From: Leptodactylus fallax
Taxonomy: Eukaryota; Chordata; Amphibia; Anura; Leptodactylidae
DNA length: 64,000 bases
Assembly (NCBI GenBank): GCA_947044405.1
Contig: CAMRHE010000017.1
Location: 11,309,001-11,373,000 of the forward strand
Direction of reading: 5' to 3'
The notes under the pieces are model-generated. The model saw nothing but the letters and a program-made list of their open reading frames with translations. It was not told the origin of the DNA and searched no databases. Made by a program: the position numbers and the translations under genes. Below are positions 45,003-54,073 of this stretch, in pieces. Position 1 is the stretch's first letter, and each line of letters begins with the position of its first letter.

Positions 45003-47332
45003 TGCAATGGCTGAACCTCACCCTGGGAAAGTCACCTAATACATCATGGATTTTCCCCTTCTAGGTAAGTATGTTTGTCTTCCTTTCTCTCTTACTTGCC
45101 CCTCTTTCCCTCTCCTTAGAATTCTGTGCTGCCTCTGTGAGCTGCAGTCCACCTTGGGGGACCAAGACTGATTTAGGAGACATTTCAAGGAGCATTTCGG
45201 TTTAGGAAGGAGATTGAAGAAATTAAAACATCCTGATCAAATCTAAGTGGAGAAAGAAGCATTTTTCTCTGATAAAGTATATGACTAAATTTTTTATATT
45301 CTGATCTGTGCAGTTTGTTGAAAAGATAGTGGCCATTTAAGAGCATCACCAAAACAGATACCCCTTTTTCAAGTAAATTTCGATAACCCTACACCCTTTA
45401 GGGATCAGTTCATGGAACCATCCAACATGGGGCAGATTTATTGGTAGTGTTGTAGGGCCATATTCTGAGTGTTGGATAGTACCAACTTACAAGCTGACCC
45501 CATGTCCTCATAAAGCCCCAGTAAATGTTTCATAACTATGGTGCTCGTCCCCTACGAGGGTTTTTAGTACCCGTTTTTACCCGGTGACACGATGATAAAT
45601 CAGCCCCAGCGTTTTACAAACTAGATAAGAACTACCTTTGTGTTACCGAATTTCCCAGACCTTTCTATTGTGTTGGGTCTATGGAAATGATAAATGGGCT
45701 GCCTGATATTCATTGTTGTGTCTTCTTCCAGCTAGAAAGCATGAATAAAATCAGTTTCTTCAATTTCTTCATTTCCCATGGATTGATTTAAAAATTCTTC
45801 AGGACCCTAGAAAGATGTGCTGCTGTCACATTATTACAAAGCATTACATAGGCCCGGGGCCTAATAGCAAGATCGGTGTGGCAAGAATCCTTATAAGGCC
45901 TATAATTAGGAAGGGGATATATCAAATAGCACAGGTATCGAGCAAGCAGAAAATACAAAAAGGGCAAAAAGAAACACAAACGTAGCGAGAGCTACATCTT
46001 GTGGTGATGGTGGGCAATGCAGCAACAGCAGGAGAATTTTACGATAATCTTTTATAGGATGTAAACTGCACCATTTTTGACTGTAGATATAATAACATGA
46101 AGTATTATTGTAGTGAATACAGCAATTTACACTTTTTTGTGTGTATTTGGAACTATATGCCAGTATTCTGCCAATATGAGCCAGCAATGAAATTACATTA
46201 TCCGGTAGGTAAGCGATTCTGCAGATTGAGATGTCGGTGACAACCATTTGCATCAGCTGATCCCAAGTATGAAGGCACCAAGTTCTGTAGTGAATACAGC
46301 TAAAATCAGAAAGACGGGGCTGTTCCATGGAGTGATTTTCTGTGTTTCTCTGTGAGCTCTTGGCATCTTCTGAATTTGTTTACATGGGTAGCTTCCTGTT
46401 TTGTTTTCCTACAACTACCATGATGCCTTGCGCTTCACTCAGAGCTGACTCCCTTCCCCTCCCTCTCTCACTCCCTTCCTCTCCCTTTCTCAGTCACACC
46501 CCCCTCCCTGTTTCCTTAGCTAGCCCACCCACTACTAGCCCATTCTTGCACTCTCGTGGGTTGCTGCCACTGTGGAGGACTGCTTTTGAGGAGTGGCGGA
46601 CAGCTTGTAATGTAGCCAGCTTGGGTTGGACAGCTTGAGAAGAGAAGCCTCTTCTCAGCCGAAAGACACCATGTGGTTTATGACCAATACACTTCAAGAC
46701 ACCCATGAGTAAGTGGAACGGTGGTTCTTTGGTGGTGAGCAGTGCATCCCCCATGACAGCAGGAGTATGGTATTCCTCTCCGCGGCCCTTGATCTTGCAA
46801 ACTGACCCTAACTTATAATCATTGTTTAACATCTGTCAACTTTATGCACTGAAGAATTACACTTGTATACTGTATGCAACATCTACTACAAACAAAGAGG
46901 GCTTCAGTGAGAAATGGAGTTTCTGTGTCATCACCAGTGGCCAACTTCATGTAACTTACAGGGTCTGGGTGGCAGCTCAGGAGAAGACAGGCCATGCACA
47001 TGCAAGCAGTGCCTCCCGCAGCAGAGCAGTCATATTGCCACTGTTCTGGTGTCTGCAATTTCTCGCCAGTGCCTGTTACACCTGCAGAAGGTTCCTCAGG
47101 TGATAGCTCCCAGAATAGTCATGGACTGGTGGCAGTTGTGCTGATGGAACAGGTACTCAATCAGGAACAGAGCCAAGCGTCATCACCAGGAGATCATTCA
47201 GAATGTGACAATCCAGAGGATAACCATGAACATAGCCAGGAGTCAAAAGTTGGAACCAGGAATAGTAGAACAGGCACCAGACAAACAACAAAGCAGGATT
47301 GTAGTCAGTAACAAGGCTGAGGTTAGGATTGA
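45003..47332. other. unassigned sequence
   Basis: No recognised gene. Frames at 45906-46328 (-), 46342-46638 (+) and 46994-47311 (+) lack domain signatures and splice context. 46440-46520 is pyrimidine-rich. Confidence 0.35.
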
Positions 47333-47440
47333 AGATGGGCGAACCTCTCAGGATTTGTTTTGGGTTTGTGTGGCTTGGGTCCAAGATTCGCTATGGGTCG
47401 ACCAATTTGAGTATGAACCACACCTTATATTGGCTTAAAA
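47333..47440 (+). mobile_element. fragment of the GATGGGCGAACC element
   Basis: GAAGATGGGCGAACCTCTCAG followed by GGTTTGTGTGGCTTGGGTCC resembles the start of the family at 57744, then stops at the minisatellite. Confidence 0.45.
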
Positions 47441-47573
47441 CATAGTATAATACACTCTAAAGTTTCCTAGAAACCTATCTAAAAAACAGTGTATAACACT
47501 GTCAGGACTCCTAGGAACCTATCTATAAAACATAGTTTAGAATACTCTCAGGGTTCAATAGGCAGGGGCGTAA
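47441..47573. repeat. 46-bp minisatellite, left block
   Basis: Units of CTCCTAGGAACCTATCTATA plus AAACATAGTGTAGAACACT.. in about 2.5 diverged copies, cut by the hAT element at 47574. The array resumes at 51132. Confidence 0.85.
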
Positions 47574-47675
47574 ATACCAGGGTAGCAGTGGTAGGGGCTG
47601 CCACAGGGGCCGGGACATAAAGGGGCTCGGAGCACTGTGGCAGCTGCTACCGCGAACCCCACAAACACTGCTATC

Positions 47676-47711
47676 ATTATACTCTGGGGTCTTTTCAGAC
47701 CCGAGTATAAT
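47676..47711. repeat. recurrent hairpin, left copy of split module
   Basis: Left arm ATTATACTCTGGGGTCT, loop TTTC, right arm with a 2-base deletion. Flanking ATC/GAT extends the stem outward. Confidence 0.75.
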
Positions 47712-47951
47712 GATCGGGGGCCCAGGGGAAGTGAGGGAACATAAAAAAGAATGTTAGTTACCTCTCCTACGCTCCGCAGGCTTCGGCCCTGTTTGGTGAC
47801 GTCCCAGACATCAGCCGACGTCATTATGTGTCGCGACGCTGGCCTGGATCACGCGAGATCTGGTCCAACGTTGAAGATGGCCGAAATAGTGCACAGGAGT
47901 TCATTGGAGCCATAATGGGGCATAATACTGTGTGCAGGGGCACCTATTAAG

Positions 47952-50369
47952 GATCAAACTTGCTGTAAGGACATTGAACTATTAGCTGTGAGCATGAGAC
48001 CTTTCTACCTACCAAGGGAACTATCACATGTCATCGTGATAGCTGCATATGTCCCCCCCTCTGCGAAAGCTGACGCTGCCTGCGAGGTCCTACAAGCCAC
48101 GCTGAGCCAGTTACAGTCTCAGCACCCCCAGGCCCTCTTTCTTCTGTCGGGTGATTTCAACCACGCCTCTCCATCATCCACACTGCCCAGTTTCACACAG
48201 TATGTAACCTGCCACACAAGAGACAACAAAACACTGGACTTGTTCTTTGCCAACGTGAGGGAGGCATATAACTCATCAGCCCTACCGCCCCTGGGAAGAT
48301 CGGATCACAACCTAGTACATCTCCGACCTGTGTACAAGCCACTTGTACGTAGAGAACCAGCTGTCACCCGCACAGTGAGGATATGGTCCGAGGAGAGTGA
48401 TGAGGCTCTGAGGGATTGTTTTGACACAACCGCATGGGAAGTTCTGCAGGATTCTTATGGGGAAGACATAGAAGGACTCACACACTGCATAACGGACTAC
48501 ATTAATTTTTGTGTGGACAACACAGTACCCACAAAAGTGGTGAGGTGCTTCTCCAATAACAAACCATGGATTAACTCTGATATAAAAACACTACTTAAGG
48601 AGAAAAAGATGGCATTCAGGACAAGAGATAAGGAGGGGTTGAGGGAAGTACAAAAGGAGCTGAGGCATCAAATCAGGCAAGGAAAAGCCAGTTACAAGGA
48701 AAAAATGGAAAAGCAAATGGAAAGAAAAGACATAAGGGGGGTCTGGGAGGGGCTTAAGTCAATTTCGGGTCATAAACAGTCTGTCTGCCAGATTGAGGCA
48801 GATGTTAATTGGCTTAATGAACTAAACCTATTCTTCAACAGATTTGATCACACACCAGCTCCTCCCACCCCAGTATGTCCTTCAGCTCCCCTCACCACAA
48901 TGACTTCTCCCCATGCGGCCACTTCCCAACAGACCAGTAAATCCAGAAATCCATCTTTATCTGGCCACAGTCTGACCTTCACACGGGCCCAGGTGAGGAA
49001 GGAGATGAAAAAGATCAAGGCGAGGAAAGCCGCAGGGCCAGATGACATCAGTGCAAGGCTAATTAAGACTTGCGGGGACCAGCTGTGTGGTATAATTACA
49101 TATATGTATAATATGAGCCTGAGGCAGGAAATAGTCCCTGAATTATGGAAATCTTCTTGTGTGGTACCAGTTCCAAAGAAACCCCACCCTATGGACCTCA
49201 ACGACTACAGACCTGTAGCACTGACATCCCACCTGATGAAGATCTTGGAGAGATTGGTTCTCACACATCTCCGCCCTCTAGTGAGCCCCGCTATGGACCC
49301 ACTCCAGTTTGCTTATCGGCCGGGCATTGGGGTAGATGATGCCATCATCCATCTTCTGCACAGGGCTCTGTCTCACCTGGAGAAACCAGGGAACACAGTG
49401 AGAATAATGTTCTTTGACTTCTCCAGTGCTTTTAACACCATACAGCCCAGGTTATTGAGGGACAAGCTGGGCCTTGCTGGAGTGGACCACCACCTCTCCA
49501 ACTGGATCCTAGACTACCTCACAAATCGACCTCAATACGTGAGAGCCCGAGACTGTGTGTCAGGTACCGTGATCTGTAATACGGGGGCACCTCAGGGTAC
49601 GGTTCTCGCCCCTTTCCTCTTCACACTGTACACTGCAGATTTTAGGTGCAACTCATCCAGCTGCTACCTACAGAAGTATTCTGACGACTCTGCAATAGTG
49701 GGTCTCATCACAGATGATGATGACAGGGAGTACAGAGAACTGAACCAGGATTTTGTGGACTGGTGCCACTGGAACCACCTGAAGATTAACGCGGGGAAGA
49801 CGAAGGAGATGGTGGTGGACTTCCGCAAAGGCAGAAGCCCTCCTAAACCAGTGGACATCCTGGGGACGGGCATCGAGATTGGGAACACCTATAAGTACCT
49901 GGGTTTGCTCCTTAATAATAAGCTGGACTGGGCAGATCATATGGAGGCCCTGTACAGGAAGGGCCACAGCAGGCTGTACCTGCTTAGGAAGCTGAGAGCC
50001 TTTGGAATCCGGGGGGCACTTCTTAGAACTTTCTTCAACTCGGTAGTGGCATCAGCCATCTTCTTTGGAGTGGCCTGCTGGGGGAGCAGTATATCAACCA
50101 GGGACAGAAATAAACTTGACAAGCTGATTAGAAGGGCCAGCTCTGTCCTGGGGAGCCCACTGGACCCAGTGCAGGTGGTGGGTGACAGAAGGATACTGTC
50201 CGTGGTGAGCTCCATGCAGAAGAAGAAGTCCCATCCCATGCATGAGACTGTGATCGCGCTGAGCAGTACTGTCAGTGACCGACTGCTCCACCCTAGGTGT
50301 GAGAAGGAGCGCTATCGGAAGTCTTTCCTCCCCACCGCGGTTAGGGTTGTACAACCAACACCGACCTAA
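47952..50369 (+). CDS. L2 ORF2: C-terminal endonuclease plus reverse transcriptase
   Basis: The frame is open without interruption from the truncation point to TAA at 50367-50369, about 805 codons. The first ATG is at 47994, but no true start remains. Counting from 47988 as residue 1, the endonuclease remnant shows GDFNHA (55-60) and the catalytic SDH (105-107). The N-terminal endonuclease residues are missing. Reverse-transcriptase motifs follow: AAGPDDI, LNDYRPVALTS, FAYRPG, FFDFSSAFN with Asp477, GAPQGTVLAP, YSDDSA with Asp566/Asp567, and YKYLGLLLNN. All catalytic reverse-transcriptase Asp residues are present. The product could still polymerise in principle, but without a complete endonuclease or promoter the copy is probably dead for autonomous movement. 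Confidence 0.92.
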   Translation, partial: DQTCCKDIELLAVSMRPFYLPRELSHVIVIAAYVPPSAKADAACEVLQATLSQLQSQHPQALFLLSGDFNHASPSSTLPSFTQYVTCHTRDNKTLDLFFANVREAYNSSALPPLGRSDHNLVHLRPVYKPLVRREPAVTRTVRIWSEESDEALRDCFDTTAWEVLQDSYGEDIEGLTHCITDYINFCVDNTVPTKVVRCFSNNKPWINSDIKTLLKEKKMAFRTRDKEGLREVQKELRHQIRQGKASYKEKMEKQMERKDIRGVWEGLKSISGHKQSVCQIEADVNWLNELNLFFNRFDHTPAPPTPVCPSAPLTTMTSPHAATSQQTSKSRNPSLSGHSLTFTRAQVRKEMKKIKARKAAGPDDISARLIKTCGDQLCGIITYMYNMSLRQEIVPELWKSSCVVPVPKKPHPMDLNDYRPVALTSHLMKILERLVLTHLRPLVSPAMDPLQFAYRPGIGVDDAIIHLLHRALSHLEKPGNTVRIMFFDFSSAFNTIQPRLLRDKLGLAGVDHHLSNWILDYLTNRPQYVRARDCVSGTVICNTGAPQGTVLAPFLFTLYTADFRCNSSSCYLQKYSDDSAIVGLITDDDDREYRELNQDFVDWCHWNHLKINAGKTKEMVVDFRKGRSPPKPVDILGTGIEIGNTYKYLGLLLNNKLDWADHMEALYRKGHSRLYLLRKLRAFGIRGALLRTFFNSVVASAIFFGVACWGSSISTRDRNKLDKLIRRASSVLGSPLDPVQVVGDRRILSVVSSMQKKKSHPMHETVIALSSTVSDRLLHPRCEKERYRKSFLPTAVRVVQPTPT

Positions 50370-50579
50370 GCGGAGATCATTACACACAGAGAACTGAAAT
50401 ATCTCTCTGCCTGTTATATCCCCTCCCCCCCCCCTCTGCTACGTCCTACCTGTCTGTCTGCTATTAATGTAATGCCTCTTACCTTGGAACATTCCTGTAC
50501 ATGTTGTATTTGTATTTGTATCTGCTTATCTTTGCTGCTGTAACACACTGAATTTCCCCATTGTGGGACTATTAAAGGA

Positions 50580-50603
50580 CTATTATTATTATTATTATTA
50601 TTA
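50580..50603. repeat. (ATT)n tail of the LINE
   Basis: Eight ATT units directly after AAAGGACT. This is the 3' tail repeat of the L2 copy. Confidence 0.9.
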
Positions 50604-51000
50604 TACTGTATAATACTGTGTGCAGGGGCCACTATGGGGCATAATACTGTGTGCAGGGACCACTATGGCGCATAATAGTGTGCTCAGGAATGCGGTTTGT
50701 GTGGGGGAGGGGTGTTGGAGGTAAGTAGCATTGTTTTTTATGTTTGTATTCTCCCCTGGATCTCCGATCATTATACTATGGGGTCTGAAAAGACCCCAGA
50801 GTATAATAATAATTCATGGGTGATCCACAATGGGGCATAATACTGTGTGCAGGGGCCACTATGGGCATAATACTGTATGCAGAGGCCACTATGCTGCATA
50901 ATACTGTGTTCAGGGGCCATTATGGGGCATAATACTGTGTCCAGGGGCCACTATGGGGCATAATACTGTGTGCAGGGATCACTATGGCGCATAATAGTGT
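50604..51000. repeat. 31-bp arrays in the hAT element, flanking the right hairpin
   Basis: Units of GGGGCATAATACTGTGTGCA plus GGGGCCACTAT lie on both sides of the hairpin at 50770-50807. They are the inverse of the array at 5715-5895. Confidence 0.85.
50770..50807. repeat. recurrent hairpin, right copy of split module
   Basis: Arms ATTATACTATGGGGTCT and AGACCCCAGAGTATAAT with loop GAAA. There is one mismatch (an A in the left arm). Confidence 0.8.
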
Positions 51001-51131
51001 GCGCAGGAATGCAGTTTGTGCGGGGGAGGGGTGTTGGAGGGGGGCGGTCCGGGGGGGTTTGGGGGCGGCGATGCGGGGGACCCCATGTCAAATGTTCGCC
51101 TTGGGGTCCAGCCATTCCTAGTTACGCCACT

Positions 51132-51300
51132 GCTCCTAGGAACCTATCTATAAAACATAGTGTAGAACACTGCCAGAGCTCCTAGAACCTATCTATAAAG
51201 CATAGTGTAGAATACACTTAGGGCTCCTAGGAACCTATCTATAAAACATAGTTTAGAACACTCTTAGGGCTCCTAGGAACCGATCTATAATACATACAGA
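51132..51300. repeat. 46-bp minisatellite, right block
   Basis: About 3.6 units of CTCCTAGGAACCTATCTATA plus AAACATAGTGTAGAACACT.., continuing the array at 47441. Confidence 0.88.
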
Positions 51301-52295
51301 CTACATTAGTCCTTTGGGTCTTTTGGCATCCATTGTTGTTCATCATTAGATGTATCTGTCATTATTGTTTTATCTGTTCTTCTAATCCTACGATGGAACA
51401 GATGGATGGATTAAACAACGCGGATGTGAATGTGGCCTTACAACACATCATGCTGTAAGCGCCCTCTAGTGGTGGGTGTGGGCAGCTATAATCTTATCAC
51501 TTGGCATTATAGTTATACAGTAGATTTTGTGCTCTGTAGCAGAAAGTTAGAGCTCTGACCACTACAGATATGCCAAAAAATTAATTGGCACAGAATTTTG
51601 CCGAAAATGTCCAAAATTAGAATTATATCCAAAATAGTGGACAATCATTTTCCTAACGCCAGTCTTGCATTCGTCACCTTGCACTATAGACAGTTGTAGT
51701 TACAGTCACTTATTCTGTCCTACCTGATCATTTCTAAAGTTGGAGAAGCTGAAGTGTAAAGTTGAGCAGCAGGTAGTAGGAGAGGCGAGGATTCAGCTGT
51801 AACCATAAGGGATGATCAGAAGGGCACAAATAATACCAGGCTGGAGCTGGAGATCAATGGGCGAGTTTTATAGACACAGCTGGAAAGTGACAGACGGGCA
51901 TTATGACAAGATGAAACGTGAACGATTGTAAAGGTAGATGCTGGGGAAAGGGCTCAAAGTGGATCAAACGCAAGCTGCGATTCACATCCGTCCTGTTAGG
52001 AGTCCCTGAGATACCTGTCCTAAATGTTCTACCTTCCAGCCTCATGATGGCTGAAATAGATCACTTGTATTACAAGGGGGTCATAAATGTAGCAGTAGTA
52101 GGCATAGCATGTATGGTAAAACTGCACATGGTTTTATCATGGACATACCTGTAGGGGGGATGGAGGCCAGTGATGGAAAGCCATTAAGCCTGCACCTAGA
52201 AACATTACCATGTATCCTTACAAGGGGGTCAGTACTTTGTTTTGTTAAAACTTGTTGCCTGTCCTGTGGATTAGAGATACTGTAAGTTCCCTTAT
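51301..52295. other. unassigned sequence with one CTCF-like motif
   Basis: No gene or repeat end recognised. It holds the best CTCF-like match of the window at 51459-51472. Confidence 0.35.
51459..51472 (-). promoter_or_regulatory. CTCF-like motif, full consensus match
   Basis: On the minus strand CCACTAGAGGGCGC matches all 14 positions of CCASYAGRKGGCRS. The string GCGCCCTCTAGTGG is also common in vertebrate repeats. Confidence 0.4.
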
Positions 52296-52552
52296 GGCTA
52301 AAGCCCCATGTAGCTTCCTGCAGCAAAAAAGTGCTGCAGGAAAAAACACTGTGGCAACGCATCATGGTTTTTCCTGCAGCGATTTTCACTGAAGATTTGC
52401 AGAGGTTATACCTATAGGGAAACTGCCGGTGTTTCCGTAGGTGTAATTAACATGTTGCAATTTCCAAAAACACAACGATTTTGGAAATCGCAGTCTGCTG
52501 CGTATATTTTACCGCAGTGTGGGGATGGGTTTATGCAAGTGGGGCCCCAGCC
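52296..52552. mobile_element. MITE of the GGCTGGGGCCCCA family, copy 3 (inverted)
   Basis: The left end GGCTAAAGCCCCATGTAG and the right end AGTGGGGCCCCAGCC pair, followed by TA. CTGCAGGAAAAA and TTTTTCCTGCAG bracket the middle, and TTTTGGAAATCGCAG is shared with copy 1. Confidence 0.7.
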
Positions 52553-52580
52553 TAAAGGGGTATTCCCAAGAACATAACTA

Positions 52581-52915
52581 CAGTTGAAACCAGAGCTTTA
52601 CATACACTATATAAAAAGACACATATACATGGTTTTTCTCACTATCTGACATGACCCGTTTTAGGTCAATTGGGATTACCAAAATTATTTATATTTGCCA
52701 AATGCCAGAATAATGAGAGAGAGAGAATTTTTAAGGCATTTTTATTACTTTCTGCAAAGTCAAAAGTTTACATACTCTAAGATTACTATGCCTTTAAACA
52801 ATTTGGGACAGCCCATATGATGATGTCATGTCTTTGGAAGCTTCTGATAGGTTTATGAGAAAAACATCCATATGTTTCTTTTTATATAGTGTATGTAAAC
52901 TTCTGGTTTCAACTG
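52581..52915. mobile_element. Tc1/mariner MITE, 335 bp, TA target
   Basis: The left end CAGTTGAAACCAGAGCTTTA and the right end AAACTTCTGGTTTCAACTG, each with a TACATACACTATATAAAAAG-type continuation, are inverted repeats. TA flanks both sides (52579-52580 and 52916-52917). The terminal motif resembles that of fish and frog Tc1 families. No transposase frame remains. Confidence 0.9.
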
Positions 52916-52961
52916 TAGATTTAACATTGTAGACAACTAATAGTTAAACATTTTTTTAAAA

Positions 52962-52985
52962 ACCACAATAAGGACATCATGGCTG
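52962..52985. repeat. 24-bp near repeat flanking the LTR element, left copy
   Basis: ACCACAATAAGGA then CATCATGGCTG. It matches 57184-57207 at 21 of 24 bases. With the LTR element removed the two copies would start 70 bp apart. Confidence 0.6.
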
Positions 52986-53411
52986 TGTAAGTATGTGAGC
53001 CAGAGGGCGCTGTTGAGCGACCCAGGCCAGACCAGAAAAGGCTCTCAGCCACGCTTTTGGGGGTGGCACGTAACTCCAGAGGGGCTGACATGTCCTGCAG
53101 GAAGCAGGAAGCAGTGGACCAGCTAGGACAGACAGAGAGGCTCTGTGCCAGAGGGCTGGCGTCCACAGAGGACTGTTGCTAGAGCTGAGTAACAGTCAGG
53201 ACAGTTAGGGGCTCAAGGAGTGAGTTAGGCCCTAACTGTGGCATAGGTTTTGTTTGTTGTTTTGTTATGTTGCCCTTAAGCTGTAATAAAGCCACTTTGT
53301 TTTAAATTGGCACCGTCTGAACGCTGTCTCACCGGCGCCCAGTACCACGAATCACCGCTGTTGGGACCAGGAAAAGCCACCATTTGAGTCTAAATTCCCC
53401 AAGTTATCACA
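52986..53411 (+). repeat. 5' LTR, 426 bp
   Basis: It begins TGTAAGTATGTGAGCC and ends CCCCAAGTTATCACA. The polyadenylation signal AATAAA is at 53285-53290. By eye there are 12 mismatches and no indel against the 3' LTR, clustered at positions corresponding to 53087-53130. Confidence 0.93.
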
Positions 53412-53898
53412 TATGGTGGAGAATCGCGCGCATAAAGAGATCCACGCAAGTCCTGGAAGACAAGTGGTTGGTGACTGCAGTACTGCTAAGTGTGCATTGT
53501 GGCCTACAGCTGGAAGAAATCTGTGATTTCAACTGAAGAAACCCAGGAAAGGGGTGAGTGCAACATAGCAAGGTGTTTGTAAAACCTGGTGAAAGTAAAA
53601 CTCTGGAAGAGGAATCCAGGGAATGGACTTTGTGTATACTGTGGCACAGAAGTCTGTGAAGTGTTTTGCTGATGGCAAGAAAATATGCAATGTGTATAGA
53701 AGCTGGATATTGCAAACAGTCTATGTGAAAGGCTATGGTGCCATGTTGGTGTTTTCTGTGGAAGACAGAAGAAAATGCTGGTTGTTGTAGTGCCACATAA
53801 GTTTAACTGTTTGAATACATGTGACTGCAGAAGATAGCAAAAAGTTGCTGCCGGTTGAAAGGTTGTTGTGGAATATTGTGTAATCTTGTTAGTAAACC
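53412..53898 (+). other. leader between 5' LTR and first ATG
   Basis: It starts with the putative primer-binding site (TGGTGGAGAATCGCGCGC at 53414; only its first eight bases resemble the tRNA-Ala 3' end as I recall it). A donor-like GGGGTGAGTG lies at 53551. Possible acceptors at about 53768 and 53832 make a leader intron conceivable. No open frame of note. Confidence 0.5.
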
Positions 53899-54021
53899 AT
53901 GGGCAAGAAAAAGAGAATTTCAGCTTGTAAAAAAGCAGAGAAGTTATGCACAGGTTCATTAGTGCAACAGTCTGAATGCAGAGACACAAAACCCCGAACA
54001 GATCAGGTGGAATGCAAGTAA
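53899..54021 (+). CDS. short basic reading frame upstream of the long frame
   Basis: An ATG in good context (ACCATGG) opens a 40-codon frame rich in Lys and Arg (starts [12 protein letters not shown]) that ends at TAA, 54019-54021. The long downstream frame is open from 53963, so the two overlap by 59 bases and differ by +1. This may be the original N-terminus separated by a small indel, a programmed shift, or an unrelated upstream frame. The basic start would suit nuclear targeting if it belongs to the main protein. Confidence 0.45.
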   Translation: MGKKKRISACKKAEKLCTGSLVQQSECRDTKPRTDQVECK

Positions 54022-54073
54022 AGATAATGTGTTGCATGAGAGTGACTCAGTTTTTCTAAAGCACCTCTGTTCT

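Larger units (their letters stand above)
47949..50604 (+). mobile_element. L2-clade LINE, 5'-truncated, about 2.65 kb
   Basis: A non-LTR retrotransposon copying itself by target-primed reverse transcription. It starts abruptly inside the endonuclease coding region, the usual 5' truncation. It ends with a 3' UTR (50370-50579) containing AATTTCCCCATTGTGGGACT, a tail style known from L2 elements, then (ATT)n at 50580-50603. It lies in the 31-bp array of the hAT element, with ATAATACTGTGTGCAGGGGC on both sides. The intact frame implies a fairly recent insertion. Confidence 0.9.
47574..51131. mobile_element. hAT element, second copy, interrupted by an L2 LINE
   Basis: The left end is CAGGGGCGTAAATACC and the right end CCTAGTTACGCCACTG, as in 5620-6479 in the opposite orientation. 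It contains the hairpin module (left hairpin 47676-47711, right hairpin 50770-50807), 31-bp arrays, and an additional internal copy of the subterminal GGGGAGGGGTGTTGGAGG block. A clean 8-bp TSD is not visible (TCAATAGG against CTCCTAGG share only TAGG), perhaps because the target is itself repetitive. The L2 insertion occupies about 47949-50604. Confidence 0.8.

Noticed and set aside
45906..46328. 140-codon minus-strand open frame
   Set aside because: No domain, no splice signals, ordinary composition; length is within chance for 64 kb on six frames.
47574..51131. 8-bp TSD for the second hAT copy
   Set aside because: TCAATAGG and CTCCTAGG share only the last four bases; I could not support a duplication there.
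54029..54031. GTG as the start of the long captured frame
   Set aside because: GTG is not a normal start for a vertebrate element; the first ATG in frame is at 54074 and a better-context ATG lies upstream in another frame at 53899.
53504..54037. 177-codon minus-strand frame across the LTR element leader
   Set aside because: Antisense to the element leader; no motif, and the sense strand explains the region.
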